64,000 bases of DNA from Plotosus lineatus. Taxonomy: Eukaryota; Chordata; Actinopteri; Siluriformes; Plotosidae. Of this stretch, positions 10,997 through 44,353 are shown piece after piece; positions within the stretch are counted from its first letter, which is position 1, and the number at the start of each line of letters is the position of its first letter. Location of the stretch: contig CM045733.1 of NCBI GenBank assembly GCA_024760905.1, forward strand, positions 23,704,501 through 23,768,500. The letters are read 5' to 3'. Below the pieces are notes generated by a model that was not told the DNA's origin, ran no database searches, and saw only the letters and a list, made by a program, of their open reading frames with translations. The position numbers were made by a program, and so were the translations under genes.

Positions 10997-11128
10997 CCGC
11001 GTTGTTGTTTAAGCCGCAGGGTTCAAGGCGCGTGTGTGGGGGGGCGGGAGCAGTTTATTGTCTGGAAATTATGATTCAGTAGTTCCTTATTTAGAAACTG
11101 GTACTAAACATGGCCAGGGTTAATGATT

Positions 11129-11928
11129 CTTCTTCTTTTACTTTCGGCTGCTCCCTTCAGGGGTCGCCACAACAAATCATCCGCCTCCACCTCACCCTGT
11201 CCTCTGCATCTTCTTTTCTGACGCCAACGACCTTCATGTCTTCCTTCACCACATCCATAAATCTCCTCTTTGGCCTTCCTCGAGGCCTTCTGCCTGGTAG
11301 TTCCAACCTCAGCATCCTACTGCCAATATACTCACTATCCCTCCTCTGTACATGTCCAAACCATCTCAATCTAGCCTCTCTGACTTTGTCTCCAAAACAT
11401 CTTACATGGGCTGTCCCTCTGATATACTCATTTCTGATCCTATCCATCCTCGTTACTCCCAGAGAGAACCTCAACATTTTCATCTCCGCTACCTCCAGCT
11501 CTGCCTCCTGTCTTTTCCTCAGCGCCACTGTTTCTAAGCCATACAACATCGCTGGCCTCACCACCGTCTTGTACACTTTTCCTTTCATTCTTGCTGACAC
11601 TCTCCTATCGCACATCACACCGGACACTTTTCTCCAACCATTCCAGCCTGCCTGCACACGCTTCTTCACCTCTTTTCCACACTCTCCATTGCTCTGGATT
11701 GTTGAGCCTAAGTACTTAAAATCCTCCACCTTCCTTATCTCTGCCCCCTGTAATCTCACCGTTCCTCCTGGGTCCTTCTCATTCACACACATGTATTCTG
11801 ATTTTCTGAGGCTAACCTTCATTCCCCTCCTTTCCAGGGCATACCTCCACCTCTCTAGATTTTCCTGCACTTGTTCTCTGCTCTCACTACAGATCACAAT
11901 GTCATCTGCAAACATCATAGTCCATGGA
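11129..11928 (-). mobile_element. RTE-like LINE, 5' truncated, with 11-bp target duplication
   Basis: GGTTAATGATT occurs at 11118-11128 and 11929-11939, fixing the insertion at 11129-11928 (800 bp). The minus-strand frame (11918-11157) is open for 253 codons and begins MMFADDIVICSESREQVQEN, so the FADD catalytic motif of reverse transcriptase is present, followed by FKYLGSTIQSNGECGKEVKK, ARLRWFGHVQRRDSEYIGSR and PGRRPRGRPKRRFMDVV. The 3' end is cgacccctgaagggagcagc, cgaaagtaaa and (GAA)n. Insertion is recent enough to keep the frame open. Confidence 0.9.
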
Positions 11929-11939
11929 GGTTAATGATT

Positions 11940-12670
11940 ATTATCCTCAAAGGCAGCTTCAGGTGGGGAGAAAAATAAATCTGAAATTCCCTGCATCTAA
12001 ATGAGTAAATAACCTAGAGCGTCTTTTATCCTGTGTAATTTTTTTTTAATATTGTATTTTAAGAGCTTGTGTGAAAATCAAAGCAATGCAATAAGTAAAA
12101 AGATATGATGAATAAATTCTAATAATAAATGATCATAAATTCAAGTTTTGGCCAAAAAATCCAGACGGTTGATCAGGTCAGTTAAAATTCTCATTCACTA
12201 GTAAACAAATCAGTTATTTATTCAAATCTTTGTGCATTATAATTCAAGTACATTTAATAAACCAAGAACTGATACATTTTCATCCACATCATCCAGTTAA
12301 CACTATGATTACTTATTCTAAGTGACAAGTTTTTCAATACAATTTGGATAACAGTAAATTTCCCTACTCAAGACATTTAGTGATTAGTTCTGGTGGAGAT
12401 AACAGCGAACACAGACGTTTCAGCACTGCAGTCCAGTCCTCAGGTTTAAAAGTACTGTCAGTGAATGTGAATATTAGGTGTTTAAAAATTGTACACAATT
12501 ACACCTAATGTTACGTATACCATGGTGCCGTTACTCACAAATCACTGACACACAGCTTCCCTTTCCAGAGGGGTTTCTTAATTTTTATTTTGAATGGTGC
12601 CAACAAGCTACTGCTGCACAACAATACAACCTCATATCACAAGGAAAGATTTAAATATTTTCCAGCTCGA
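11940..12670. other. AT-rich sequence; possible distal NUP50 3' UTR
   Basis: No repeat recognised. An AATAAA hexamer on the minus strand at 12217-12222 means the longest NUP50 transcripts could extend here. Confidence 0.35.
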
Positions 12671-13751
12671 TTTATTCACCAATTACCAAAGCAACAAATT
12701 GTATTCGGTGCTGTTGAACATACGCCTCAAGTTCTAAGGCATTACAAAGGTCACTTACAAAAATAAAACCAAAAGAAAAAACACAAGCTAAAATTAAAAA
12801 CGTTGACCAAAATCCACTTAAGATAGATGCACTAGGAAGATCATTTACTTGCCGTCCTTGTAAAGCTGTAGATGTTTTTTTGTTTATGGAGGGTAAGTTA
12901 CAGGACTTGTTTTTTTGTTTGTTTTTTGTTTTTTTTTTTTTAACACAAAGCCCTCTACAGGAGCAGAGCATTCATTCAAAATAAATACCAACTACAGTGA
13001 GCACCTTGCGCAAAACAAACAAAAAAAAAAAAGCCAACCTAATACTTTATTCAGGCCTAAAACAACCTAAAACATTAACATCTAGTTGCCTGCATGCCTC
13101 CAATCAAATAACTGGCAAAAAAACAAGTTTTAAGAAAACAAAAGTTCATTTGCCTGTAATAAATTTCACGTACATGCTGATTCTCTTTCTAAAAAGAAGA
13201 GGCATCAAGCCAATCAAATACTTTTTACTTCCTTACTAAATGAACTTCCTTTTATTGGGAAGGTCCAAATACAAAGCTGAACTCCAATTCACATTTCAAA
13301 TCTAATTTATTCAACCTGCACACATTTATAGATGAGAGGAAGAGGGAAAAAAAAAATAATTTAAAAAAAAAAAAAAAAAAAAGAGTTCCTCAGTTCAGCT
13401 GTATCTAACAATAGCAGCAAAATAAAACCTGACAGAATGTTCAGAAGGTAGGCTTTACAAAGCCCATATCTTCACTTAACTTTAAACTGTGATCACTACA
13501 GGTATGTACTCTTTCGATTCAAATTTAACCAGCATTTATGCAAATGATTTCACAGTATCTGAACTGATTTGTTGCCAATGCTCACAAAAGGTGTGTGCTG
13601 GCATGCAGGTCAAGATCAAATGGGCTACAATAAAACGATAAAGGGTGAGTGTGATGTCATACAGCCGTGCAAACCACATTCAGCCAATACATGACGTATG
13701 TTGCTGGAGGGGAGGATGGGGAAGGGGTTTCTGTAGCAGGGAGGAAGGAGC
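12671..13751 (-). other. nup50: Likely NUP50 3' UTR, end uncertain
   Basis: AT-rich, repeat-free DNA immediately after the NUP50 stop. AATAAA hexamers on the minus strand lie at 13251-13256, 13046-13051, 12671-12676 and 12217-12222, so polyadenylation could occur at any of these. The region also holds A-rich tracts at 13346-13382 and T/G-rich runs near 12900-12950. The choice of 12671 as the end is a guess; RNA reads would settle it. Confidence 0.45.
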
Positions 13752-34749
<20,998 letters not shown>

Positions 34750-35089
34750 CATAGGTCTTTTCAAAGCTTAATTTAAAAAAAAAAAAATATATATATATAA
34801 ATATATATCCATTTACACTTGAACAACACTGAAAAAAGTGACGCTGTATTCAAGCAAAAATATTAAAAACAGGAATTTTTATGAGTCTGTTGTGTGATTA
34901 AAGGAAATAAGGAAAATATGAGAAGCCACTGTAACTCAGACCATATAAACTAACTGTAGCTTCAGACTGAAAATAGAAACAGTAAAGCTAGAAAGCTCTT
35001 CAGGTGGGACATCTCAGGGCGGTAGCAACCTGCCTGTGATATCACATAGAAGCCACAAAAAACAGTATATGATGGAGTCACAGGGTGTA

Positions 35090-35758
35090 CAGTGATCCCG
35101 CGCTACAGTTTCTGCGGCTTCAGTGCATCGCGGTGTTTTCAAAAATATTCATCGAAAAATAAAACAATAAGGAAATTAAGGAAAAATAGGGAAAACGTTA
35201 AGGAAAATGCCGCAAGGTTGCTACCAACTCGGGCTTGGTACTCGGGTTGACTCAGCTCTGAAATCTCCCAGCATCCGGGCATCCCAGCATCCCTTCTTGT
35301 AAAACGTTGCTGGTGTACGGCCTTACCTCGTAACCCTCTGTGTTGTTTATTACAGTGATATTTATACGTGTGAAATAAGTGTTTGTGACGCCCTTGAAAA
35401 TAGTTCTATATGTCCTCCTCCTTCTAAATCTTCCTCTGAACCGAAGAAGCGGAAGATGATGACAGTGGAAGAGAAAATGAAATTATTAGACATGATTAAG
35501 GAAGGCTGTGGCCATACACTTTATTTACATCTATGTACAACTACATGTATTTTAGATTATTTACATTTTATTTACATCTTATGCATTATTTTTGAATGTT
35601 TAATTGTTATTGTAAGCATTTATAGCATTGAATATGTACTTATTGATATTATATACATGCATCTATACGTCAGTTAGAGGGGTCAGATCCTACTTCGCGG
35701 AAATTCGGCATTCGCGGAGGGTCTCAGTCCCCATTAACCGCCAAAAGAGGGTTCACTG
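35090..35758. mobile_element. Tigger-like deletion derivative with transposase N-terminus
   Basis: Ends cagtgatcccgcgctacagt and, in reverse complement, cagtgaaccctcttttggcg, flanked by TA. A frame around 35403-35520 reads PPPSKSSSEPKKRKMMTVEE then KMKLLDMIKEG, the start of the pogo/Tigger helix-turn-helix DNA-binding domain, and is then cut off. Confidence 0.8.
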
Positions 35759-36333
35759 TATGTTTGTGTGTGTGTGTGTGTGATCATGCAGTAGATGATG
35801 TCACAGTGCATGTCTGGGGTTCAGGATGTAGGAGGTGTAGATTAACCAGAAAGTGAATATCATCATGGGATCCACCAAAAAAGTTATTTGAAGTTTCTCC
35901 ATAAGTTCCTCTAGTCCACCAAATATTGGCCATCTATCCCAATTCTTTAATTTTTGCATTGAGGAGAAAAACGTGAGGATCATCAATCATGGAGACCTAC
36001 AAGAGCAGCTTTCCCAGAAGAGCTGCACATCAGCATATAAATAACCTGCCCTTTATATGGCACTGGTCACTTTTACACAGCAGGTCAGTTGTACCACTGT
36101 CACCATCAGACGTGGATATCATCTTGTGTGACGCTTCAGAGGAAACAGTTGTCGTATTTCTCTTAAAACACATTTCCTTGATTCTATAGACCTCACATCA
36201 TTTCCTTGTTGGACAGGACTAAGTAACAATGAATTTCTGAGGAGACAGATGCAAGTGAGGGAAACAAGGATGCGAATTAAGGGTTTTAGAATGCACTCAT
36301 TGAGCAGCTAGGGCCTTAGAGCTAGAGCAGCTT

Positions 36334-36497
36334 AACCCTGTTCCTTGAGCACCATCTTCCTGCAGGTTTTATCTGGACCACAACCTGACATCTTTTCAGT
36401 CATTGAAAACTTCTGACAGCAATAATCAGATGGTCAGTTGTGCATCATGCAGTTGGAGCCAAAGTCTTCAGGAAGGTAGCTCTCCAGGAACAGGGTT
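36334..36497. mobile_element. Small MITE with inverted ends
   Basis: Left aaccctgttccttgagcacc with atcttcctgcagg; right end in reverse complement aaccctgttcctggagagct with accttcctgaag. About 165 bp. This 'ctccaggaacagggttg' repeat is widespread in fishes. Confidence 0.7.
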
Positions 36498-37234
36498 GAA
36501 GACCCCAACCACAGAGTTTACAGTCACATGACACACCGACGAGACATTGTGACAGAGAGACATGGAGTCCAGCTCCCAGTGGATACCACAAAATGGTCTG
36601 TATGGAAACCTTAAGTGAAATATAAAGCTTGATTCCACTTTAAGGTTTTATTAGTTTCTGCAAACCAAAAATAGAATTAGTCGGTTTGTGATTTAAAAAA
36701 TAAAAAAAAACCCACTGGAACCACACATTTAACTGCAACTATTTTTGTTATTACGTAATCACAAAACCACAGAGCACTGGCTCTGCGATGTGACGTCAAA
36801 ACTTCCGCGAAAAACTTCTCACCCAGTTAATATTACAGCAATCTCTGACAGACCCCTTAGCACAGCAAGCTAACCATGCTAACGAGTAAGGGCTTTTACA
36901 CACCTGCTAGCCCGTGAAGCGTCTTCTCTATTCATGCAAAAATAAAATCTCCGGTGTTTTACTGTTGTAGAAATCTCCACCGTCTGCTGTGACTTTAAGG
37001 GAAATGTAAAATTAAATACCAACGGTCATTTCGTCTCTAATTGGCGTGTTAGGCGTTAGCTAGCAACATACTACAAAAACAACAGCTTAATTAACAAGTG
37101 AAATGCCTTCTCTTTAACACCAAACAAAATCGAATACACACCTTTTATGACAAGCCAGGTGAACTGTTAACAAATAATCATGTAGTTTATAACCCGATGA
37201 CTAAATTATGCGATTACAGGTCTTAAAACAACAG

Positions 37235-37350
37235 CCGGCAGTTTCCACGACCACACGCCACCATTTTAGAAAAACGGGATATTCGCGCGTCGTGAGAGAA
37301 AAGTACGCATGCGCAAAGGAAACGTTGGCACGCCGGAAAATGTAGTTTTG
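37235..37350 (-). promoter_or_regulatory. nup50: Probable NUP50 promoter / non-coding first exon
   Basis: A CpG-containing patch in otherwise AT-rich DNA, 2.5 kb upstream of the first coding exon. It holds a near-perfect NRF1 site (TACGCATGCGCA, 37304-37315), an ETS core (CCGGAA, 37333-37338), ACTACA on the minus strand next to it (37346-37341, part of a ZNF143-type motif) and, in transcript orientation, AAAATGGTGGC at about 37267-37257, which resembles the YY1 element often found just downstream of TATA-less start sites. No TATA box. The arrangement is typical of housekeeping promoters; the exact start and the first donor site are not resolved. Confidence 0.6.
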
Positions 37351-37413
37351 CCAATAAAGTGTAGCCTACAGTTAATATGACGGGGGATTTTAGTTATATA
37401 ACTGTCACTCGTT

Positions 37414-37700
37414 TGCCAAATCATCTAATCCTAGTAAGGCCGCTGGGATACTGGAGCCTATCTCAGCCAACTCCAGGCAAAGGAGGGTTACACCCTGAAC
37501 AGCTCACAGGGCAACAGTGACAAAACGAGCACATTCATATCCACACCTTGACCTTGACGCAATTGTGAGCAGCCAGTTAGCCTAATATGCACGTTTTTGG
37601 ACTGTGGATGGAAACCAGAGTATCTGGAGGAAAGCCACACATGCACAGGGAGAACATGCAACCTCCATACAGAAACATCCCAGCCCGGGACTTGAATTCA
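37414..37700 (-). repeat. SINE A copy
   Basis: Tail at the left (aatcctagtaaggccgctgg), body gtttttggactgtggatgg, right end (cagcccgggacttgaattca = box B on the minus strand). Box A end missing. Lies just outside the NUP50 promoter patch. Confidence 0.8.
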
Positions 37701-38023
37701 TGATATGTGTTTTTCATACAAAAGAAAACAACTTGGTGGTTTGACAAATGTATGAATGAATAAAGGAAGGAACATTTCCATATGAACCATTTCATATTCG
37801 GTCTGTTGAATGTAATGTAGACCTGTTATAAAGTATTTGTAACACCACACCATGTGATACTTATATTTTGGTTTTGCCTTAAACATATAAATTTGTGAAA
37901 AAGTCTTCCAAATAACACCTCATGGCTTGGAAATTAACAGCATTTCTGAAAACCTCTCTGAAAAATCCATCTTATTAAATATAAATCTTGTTTTGTAATT
38001 TTCCTCGAAATACTTACATTTAT

Positions 38024-38379
38024 CATTCACTCATTTTTTCCCCCCTAAACTACTGTACTTAATCCTAATTAGGGTCACGGGGAGGCTGGCACCCATCTCA
38101 GTCGATCAGTGAGGGCAGGGTGCACCCTGGACAGCTCACCAGGCACCATCGTAGAGCCAACACTCACACAACCATTCACACTTAGGTGTGATTTGGAACA
38201 GCCAATTAGCCTATTGTGCATGTTTTTGGACTGTAGGAGAAAACCAATGTACCCAGTGGCGACCCACATATGCACAAGGAGGACATGCAAGTTTCTCACA
38301 AAAATGCCCAAGCCAGGAATCGAATCCAAGTCCTTGCTGTGAGGTGGATGTGCTCATCACTGCCCCACTGTGTTGCCCA
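38024..38379 (-). repeat. SINE A copy
   Basis: Tail at left (ttaatcctaattagggtcac), body (gtgcatgtttttggactgta), head at right (box B ggaatcgaatcc; tcatcactgccccactgtgt). Confidence 0.85.
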
Positions 38380-38566
38380 TACATTTATACTTTACATCAA
38401 TAGCAGCTGTTGCAGACCTTTTTATTTGATGAGAGAGCTTACATCTGTAGTTATAAACGCTGTTTATCTGCCATTCAGCTAACGATAAGCTACCCATGGA
38501 GCTACTATGACACTCCATTAATAAACAGTGAGCAGCGCAGTTGAACTGTGTTATAATCATGGCAGT

Positions 38567-38912
38567 TCAGTTCAGTTCATTTTCTGTACCCGCTTAATCC
38601 TAATTTGGGTCACGGGGAGGCTGGTGCCCATCCCAGCCAACTTCGGACGAGAGCAGAGTACACCCTGGACAGCTCGCCAGGCCATCACAGGGCGGAAACA
38701 CGCTGACGGCTTTGCAGCCTACTCTTGTCGAAAGTCAGCAATGGTTCTTTCACATGCCTCACACCATAGACAGCGAGAGACATGGCCGGCCTTTGATAAC
38801 CCAGTTAGCTCCACTGGGGGGGACAGTGACAAGCTTGTGCAGAGTGGGACTCGAACCCCCAACCTTTGGCTCAGCGATCCAGCGCCCTATACCACTAGAC
38901 CACCACTGCCCC
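38567..38912 (-). repeat. SINE C copy
   Basis: A-type tail at the left (cgcttaatcctaatttgggt, gccaggccatcacagggcg), then B-type body and head (aagtcagcaatggttctttc, gggactcgaacccccaacct, ataccactagaccaccactg). Intact box A and box B. The next element, a LINE, starts right after it. Confidence 0.88.
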
Positions 38913-38914
38913 AA

Positions 38915-41455
38915 TGCATGAGACTTTAACCATGTAAACCTGAAGTCTATCCTGCCCAGACTGCAAAAATGTAAGTTTTCCGACGAGAGAAAAAAACCCA
39001 CACTTGACCAGATCTTCACCAACATCCCAGATGCCTATGCAGCCACCCTTCTGTTACATCTTAGGAGCTCCGATCACCCCTCTCTGTCTCTGATTCCTTC
39101 TTGTAAACCTAAAATCCATAGCCAAAGACCAGTAGTTAAAACAGTTGAGGTTTTGACTGAGGAAGCCACTGCGGTTCTACAAGATTGTTTTGACTCTATA
39201 GACTGGGAAATACAGTATATGCAGAAGAGACATACCTGGAGGTTCACACATCAGCAATGCTCTACCACATAAACTACTGCACAGACAATGTGACCACAAC
39301 AAGGACTGTTAAAGTGTTCCCGAACCAGAGACTATGGTTTAACAGTGAGGTGTGCACCCTGTTAAGAGCACAGGATGATGCCTTCAAGTCAGGAGACCAG
39401 TAGGCTTACAAACAGGCATGCCAGGCCCTATGAAAAGGTATCAGAAAAGCTAAGTGCGAGTGTATAAACAACTTATTAAAGAGCACTTTGATGAAAATAA
39501 GGGGATCAAGACACTTACTGGCTACTAGGACACACACACATCAGCAGACTCCTCAAACAGCACCCTACCAGACACCCTGAACCACCAGTTCTTCGCTCTC
39601 TTTGACCAACACCTCTCTTTCAGAGAGGGCCATTGACCCCATCCAGCTGCAGCAGCACCAGATCAGTGTCACATTGTGGAGAGTCAACATGAGGAAAGCT
39701 ACTGTTCCAGATGTGCAGATCAACTAGTGAGCATTTTTGCCAATACTTATCTTTAATCTCTCACTACTGCAGTTTTTGGTTTCCACCTGCCTTAAAACAG
39801 CTGCCATCATTCCAGTGCATGAGAAAAGCACATCAAACTGTCCAGTTGCTCTAACCCCCCATAATCGCCAAATGTTTTGAGAGATTTGTCCTCCGTCAAA
39901 TTAAGGCTGCCATTTCTGCTGATCTCGATCCATCTCAGTTTGTGTATAGATAGAGAAAACAAGTCAACAGAGGATGCCATCAACACAGCCCTCCACACAA
40001 CCCTAACACATCTGGACAGCAGTAACTCCTATGTGAAGATGCTGCTCGTAGACTTCAGCTCTGCTTTTCATACAGTCCACAAAATAAACTTGTTCAGAAG
40101 TTGGGAATCTGGGTCTAGGGAGCTCATTGTGACCTAAATACTGGACAGTCTCACCAACAGACCTTAGAACATTACGATAGGAGAACACATTTCCTCCACT
40201 CTCATCCTGAACATTGGAACACCACAGGGGTGTGTTCTTAGCCCTCTCTTCTCCCTCTTCACACTGTTGTGACTGTTCACCCACTCACACCAACAATACC
40301 ATCGTCAAATTCTCTAACGACACCACCATCATAGGTTTGATTACAGATAACAACGAGCCAGCCTACAGAAAGGACGTCCAACATGACGATGGTGCGACAA
40401 CAACAATCTGGAACTAAACACGTTCAAATCCAAGGAAATGATAATGGATTTCAGGAGATCAAAACAAACTGAGCACAGTGCCCTCTACATTGAAGGAGAA
40501 GAGTGGGTGGAGTGCTTCAGGTTTCTTGGAGTCCACATCTCTTCTAACTTCACCTGTACCACAAACATCCCCCACAAGGTGAGGAAAGCACAACAATTAC
40601 GTATTTCCTTTAGGAAGCTCCGACAAGCCTGTCTATCCTGACCCCTATTGACAAACTTTTACCGCTCTCCATCAAGAGTCTCCTGATCTACTCCTGTACA
40701 GTGTGGTTCAAACAGCTGTACTGCAGAGGACAGGAAGGCCTTGCATCGGGTGGTCAAGATGGCAGAGCCAGTGATTGGAACTACACTACCCACCCTCAGT
40801 GACATTTACACAGACAGACTTCAGAGGAGATCCAGTGGAATTATCAGGGACCCTACACACCACAGACACCCCTTTTCTCCTCTCTCTCTCTCTCTCTCTG
40901 ACAAAAGGTACAGGACACTAAACTAAAACTAAAAAGACTCAAGAACAACTTTTACCCACAAGCTGTTAAACATGTAACCCCCAATACCACCACCGTCATA
41001 CACAACGACTAAATAGCCATCATTCAGACCATCTTCCTGGACAGTGATATACTCATATTTAGAGCAGGTCTCAAACATCATAACATTTTTTCACCATGCA
41101 CATTGTAATTAAATGTTCTACCTCTTGCCCGATGTATATCCTGCACCTTTGACTATCATTCATCCTTCCGTGTAGGTGTGAACAGCTGTGAATATATGTA
41201 TGTTTGTAAATGTGTGAATATGGGAATAGATAAATAAGTGTATGTAGGATATGTGTACGTATATATGTCTATATGTGTACATATAGGTATGTGTGTATAT
41301 GTGCATGTAGGTATATGCACATGTATAGCTTAGTATAGTTCCTTAATTACCATTTGTTCACTTTCTACAATTGCTGCCAAAGAGCTGATAAATTGACTTT
41401 CGTTGTTCATGCAACAGTTAACAATAAAGATATCTTTATCTATATATATCTATAT
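38915..41455 (+). mobile_element. Decayed CR1/L2/Rex1-type LINE, 5' truncated inside the endonuclease
   Basis: Plus strand, about 2.5 kb. Begins inside the endonuclease (FNHVNLKSILPRLQKCK, TLDQIFTNIPDAYAATLL), continues with RT fragments: VDFSSAFHTV at about 40048-40077 (motif A), VKFSNDTTIIGL at about 40304-40340, where the normal FADD/YADD catalytic pair has become FSND, and SKEMIMDFRRSK at about 40430. The C-terminus has PVIGTTLPTLSDIYTDRLQR and the 3' end is acaataaagatatctttatc. Many frameshifts and stops. Confidence 0.85.
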
Positions 41456-41469
41456 AATAATTTACATTA

Positions 41470-42500
41470 ATAAATAATGTTGAATCGCTATTGGTAAATC
41501 AGAACCTATTTCCTTGCCAGTGTTTTGGACAGCTAGTACCTGCTCAGACCAAGATCCATTTTTCCACCAGCATGGTGAGACACTACAGATGTTTTAGACT
41601 TTTCAATGAATCTTATTGTTCCATATGCCTGGCGTACACAGTGAAATGTTGGCCTTTTACAGATAAAATATGTCAAATGTGAACGGATCAAAGCCATATC
41701 TCAAGTTGCAGCTCCAAAACAAAGATCCTACATCACACTGTGTGAGAGACTCAAAGATTTTTAGCCTTTATCATGGTCTTGTGCACAAAGGTAGCCTAAC
41801 CATCTCATTATGTGACTGATGCTAGGACAGTATATTGACTTGTATCTTGTATTTTGACTGGTATAAGACCAGGATGAATTGGCCTTATCGGTGTATGGTC
41901 GACTGTAATCAAACTTGATGTCATACTCAAGTTTATTAAATTCCTGTTGCACAAGTATATCTTGCAATATATTTATACTGAATCTTCCTTTCCTTTCATA
42001 TATTTATACTGGATGACTGTTGAAACCACAGCACCATGACATTGTTAACTGTTGTGAGATAATAGACATTAACATAATAAAAGAAATATGTTCATACAAA
42101 CATTTTGGTCCACTTGGGGCTGCTGTCTTCTAACTGGAAACATTACTAAATGACATTGTCTTATTAAAACTTTTTAATTTTTGACCAATAAAAATCTGTA
42201 TTCATGAATTTTATTTTCCATTCCTATTTAAAACAACAATGCAGCGAAATTAGAATAATAAAGATAATTTTCACATTTATATGTATATTATACTGAGTAT
42301 TAAGGAGGCACATTCATTTGCCAGGTACATTAAATAAACATGAAATACAGTGTTATCTCTTGGAAATTAAATGCAGTCAGCCCAATGTCTTTTGAAACCA
42401 TTTGTTTATTCCGGTATGCAAGTGTTAATGATCCCTGCACTGGAAGGGATGATATTAGTAAATACGTATTGTGGATTCAAATTGTATGATTTATTCTGTT
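41470..42500. other. AT-rich sequence, nothing recognised
   Basis: No convincing frame or repeat between the LINE and the Tigger-like element. Confidence 0.4.
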
Positions 42501-42508
42501 TCCTAATA

Positions 42509-43395
42509 CAGTCAGCCCTCTACTTACGAAAACCTCTGAATACGAAAAATCCAGGTTAAATTTTCGTCCTCTGTATACGAAACAACCTCTTCTTACGAAA
42601 AGCACCAAACGCGCCATTCAAAAATTCAAACATGCCATTCAAACATTCAAACAATGCGCGAGTTGCTCTCTCATTGGCTGTCTCCCAACATCCCGCCCCG
42701 CTGGCCTCCCATTGGCCAGGAGGGAGCTGAACTGTACCCATTCCTGTACCCATACTTCCTGTTTGTCACACGGGTGAAGGAGAGTTGAACAGAACTGTTG
42801 GCTCATGAGTATTTTTGAGAGTGATCATTGCAGCGTTTTCGTTATCCATCATGGACCCCAAGAAAGTGATTCCTGGTGACACTGAAAAGAAGAAGTGGGC
42901 TCCGTTATCAATCGAAGTGAAGAAGGAGATAATTAAAAAAATACGAAAGTTAGATGCGGTTGAGCAAAATCGCAAAGGAGTATGGCTGAAACCCCTCTAC
43001 CATCAGGACGATATTGAGGCAGAAGCAGACCTTAAAAGCAGAGATACAGTGACGGAGGCGATTATTTCAGAAAAAGCAACCGCCATATTTAAGGACCTCA
43101 TGAAGGAGGGTGGGGTGGTGGTGAGGGTTCTTCAGACCAGCAACCCCTGGACTTTAAAGTGTCCCATGGGAGGTTCGAGAGATTTTAAAAAGGTAAATAA
43201 TTTTCTTTTACTTTTAACACATATTTCATACAAAATTGGTGTACTTTTATCATTTTTAAAGGGTTTATGGGGTAGTCTTGGGAGCCTTGGAACAAATCAT
43301 GCGTTTTACATGTAAAATGCACCTCTACTTACGAAAACTCCAGGTTACGAAAAAGGCACTGGAACGGATTAATTTCGTAAGTAGAGGGCCGACTG
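42509..43395 (+). mobile_element. Tigger-like deletion derivative, copy T3
   Basis: 887 bp with inverted ends cagtcagccctctacttacg (left) and, in reverse complement, cagtcggccctctacttacg (right), each flanked by TA. Carries a partial transposase frame. The best preserved of the three T copies. Confidence 0.9.
42851..43190 (+). pseudogene. Partial pogo/Tigger transposase frame in T3
   Basis: ATG at 42851: MDPKKVIPGDTEKKKWAPLS then IEVKKEIIKKIRKLDAVEQN, the beginning of a CENP-B/pogo helix-turn-helix, joined to EADLKSRDTVTEAIISEKAT, which looks like part of the second DNA-binding half. A segment between them and the whole DDE catalytic domain are missing, so the product could bind DNA at best. 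Confidence 0.65.
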
Positions 43396-43589
43396 TACTT
43401 GATTTCAAACTTTTTCACTTTCTATGTTGTTGCACTGCCAAGTTATCATGCATGCTCTGTATTGTTCCTCAAATTATGCAGTATTATTTTTGATCTTTTA
43501 AACAGATGCAGAACTAAAACAGGTGAAGAGGCTATACTAAACCTCTGAGCTGGCGTGGTTTCATTAGGATATGAAATATGGTTTGAATT

Positions 43590-43933
43590 CAGTTCAGTTC
43601 ATTTTCTGTAACCACTTAATCCTAATTTGGGTCATGGGGAGGCTGGGGCCCATCCCAGTCAAATCCAGGCAAGGGAAGAGTACTCCCTGGACAGCTCGTC
43701 AGGCCATCGCAGGGTGAAAACACACTGACAGCTTTGCAGCTACTCTTGTCAAAAGTCAGCAATGGTTCTTTTACATGAACCTATCACCATAGACAGTGAG
43801 AGACATGGCCGGCCTTTGATAACCCAGTTAGCTGCACTGGGGGGACAGTGACAACCTTATGGAGAGTGGGACTCGAACCCCCAACCTTTGTATCATTGAT
43901 CCAGCGCCCTTTCCCACAAGGCCACCACTGTCC
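43590..43933 (-). repeat. SINE C copy
   Basis: A-type tail at the left (ccacttaatcctaatttggg, gtcaggccatcgcagggtg), then B-type body and head (cgaacccccaacctttgtat). Box A region mutated. Confidence 0.85.
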
Positions 43934-44353
43934 TACTTTTTAATTCATTCAAAGTTAACTGATAACGGAAGATAAAGCACACCAGCCGTCACTCGTGAAT
44001 GGGCGCGTTCAGTGTAGCACACTGTTCTTTTCCATGTCACTGGTGTGCTGCAATTAAGGACATGTTTTACTTTGTATATTTGACCTGTGAATATGTATGT
44101 GGTGTATTTCTAATTAGTGTCTCCACTAGTGGATCTCAGGATTCTTTTTTTTTTTTTTTACTTTAAATAAAGGTAATTTAAATTTAAATGCAAAAGCACT
44201 AAAGTCGGAATAAATTCAGTTAGGATTATTGTACAGATTATTCTTTATAAAATAAAATTCCTTTAATATTTTACAAGCCAAGACAGCTTAAAACATTCCA
44301 GCCCACTGCACTTATGTTTATATATAAATAATTTTAGTCTGTATAGAATAGAA

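Larger units (their letters stand above)
9284..11060. mobile_element. 'Ataagccgc' MITE interrupted by Tc1
   Basis: Left part (9284-9455) reads accgtaatacccaaactatt, gcacacctgaatgtaagctg, aggccacacctctttataag; right part (10997-about 11060) reads aagccgcgttgttgtttaag and ccgcagggttcaaggcg. This matches the general form of a fish MITE built from cgcacc/ataagccgc blocks. A fragment of similar sequence is at 25720-25810. Confidence 0.5.

Noticed and set aside
11110..11934. 274-codon plus-strand frame
   Set aside because: Antisense of the RTE reverse transcriptase frame; the minus-strand reading has the FADD motif and the family's conserved C-terminus.
36900..37230. Exact donor site of a NUP50 non-coding first exon
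   Set aside because: Several weak GT sites (for example acct|gtaatc, aaag|gtgtgt) are possible and none stands out, so no exon border was called.
38800..38912. Possible tRNA genes at the SINE heads (for example with gggactcgaacccccaacc)
   Set aside because: Box A and box B are present, but no cloverleaf with a matched acceptor stem can be drawn, and each head is followed by a SINE body. They are SINE promoters, not tRNA genes.
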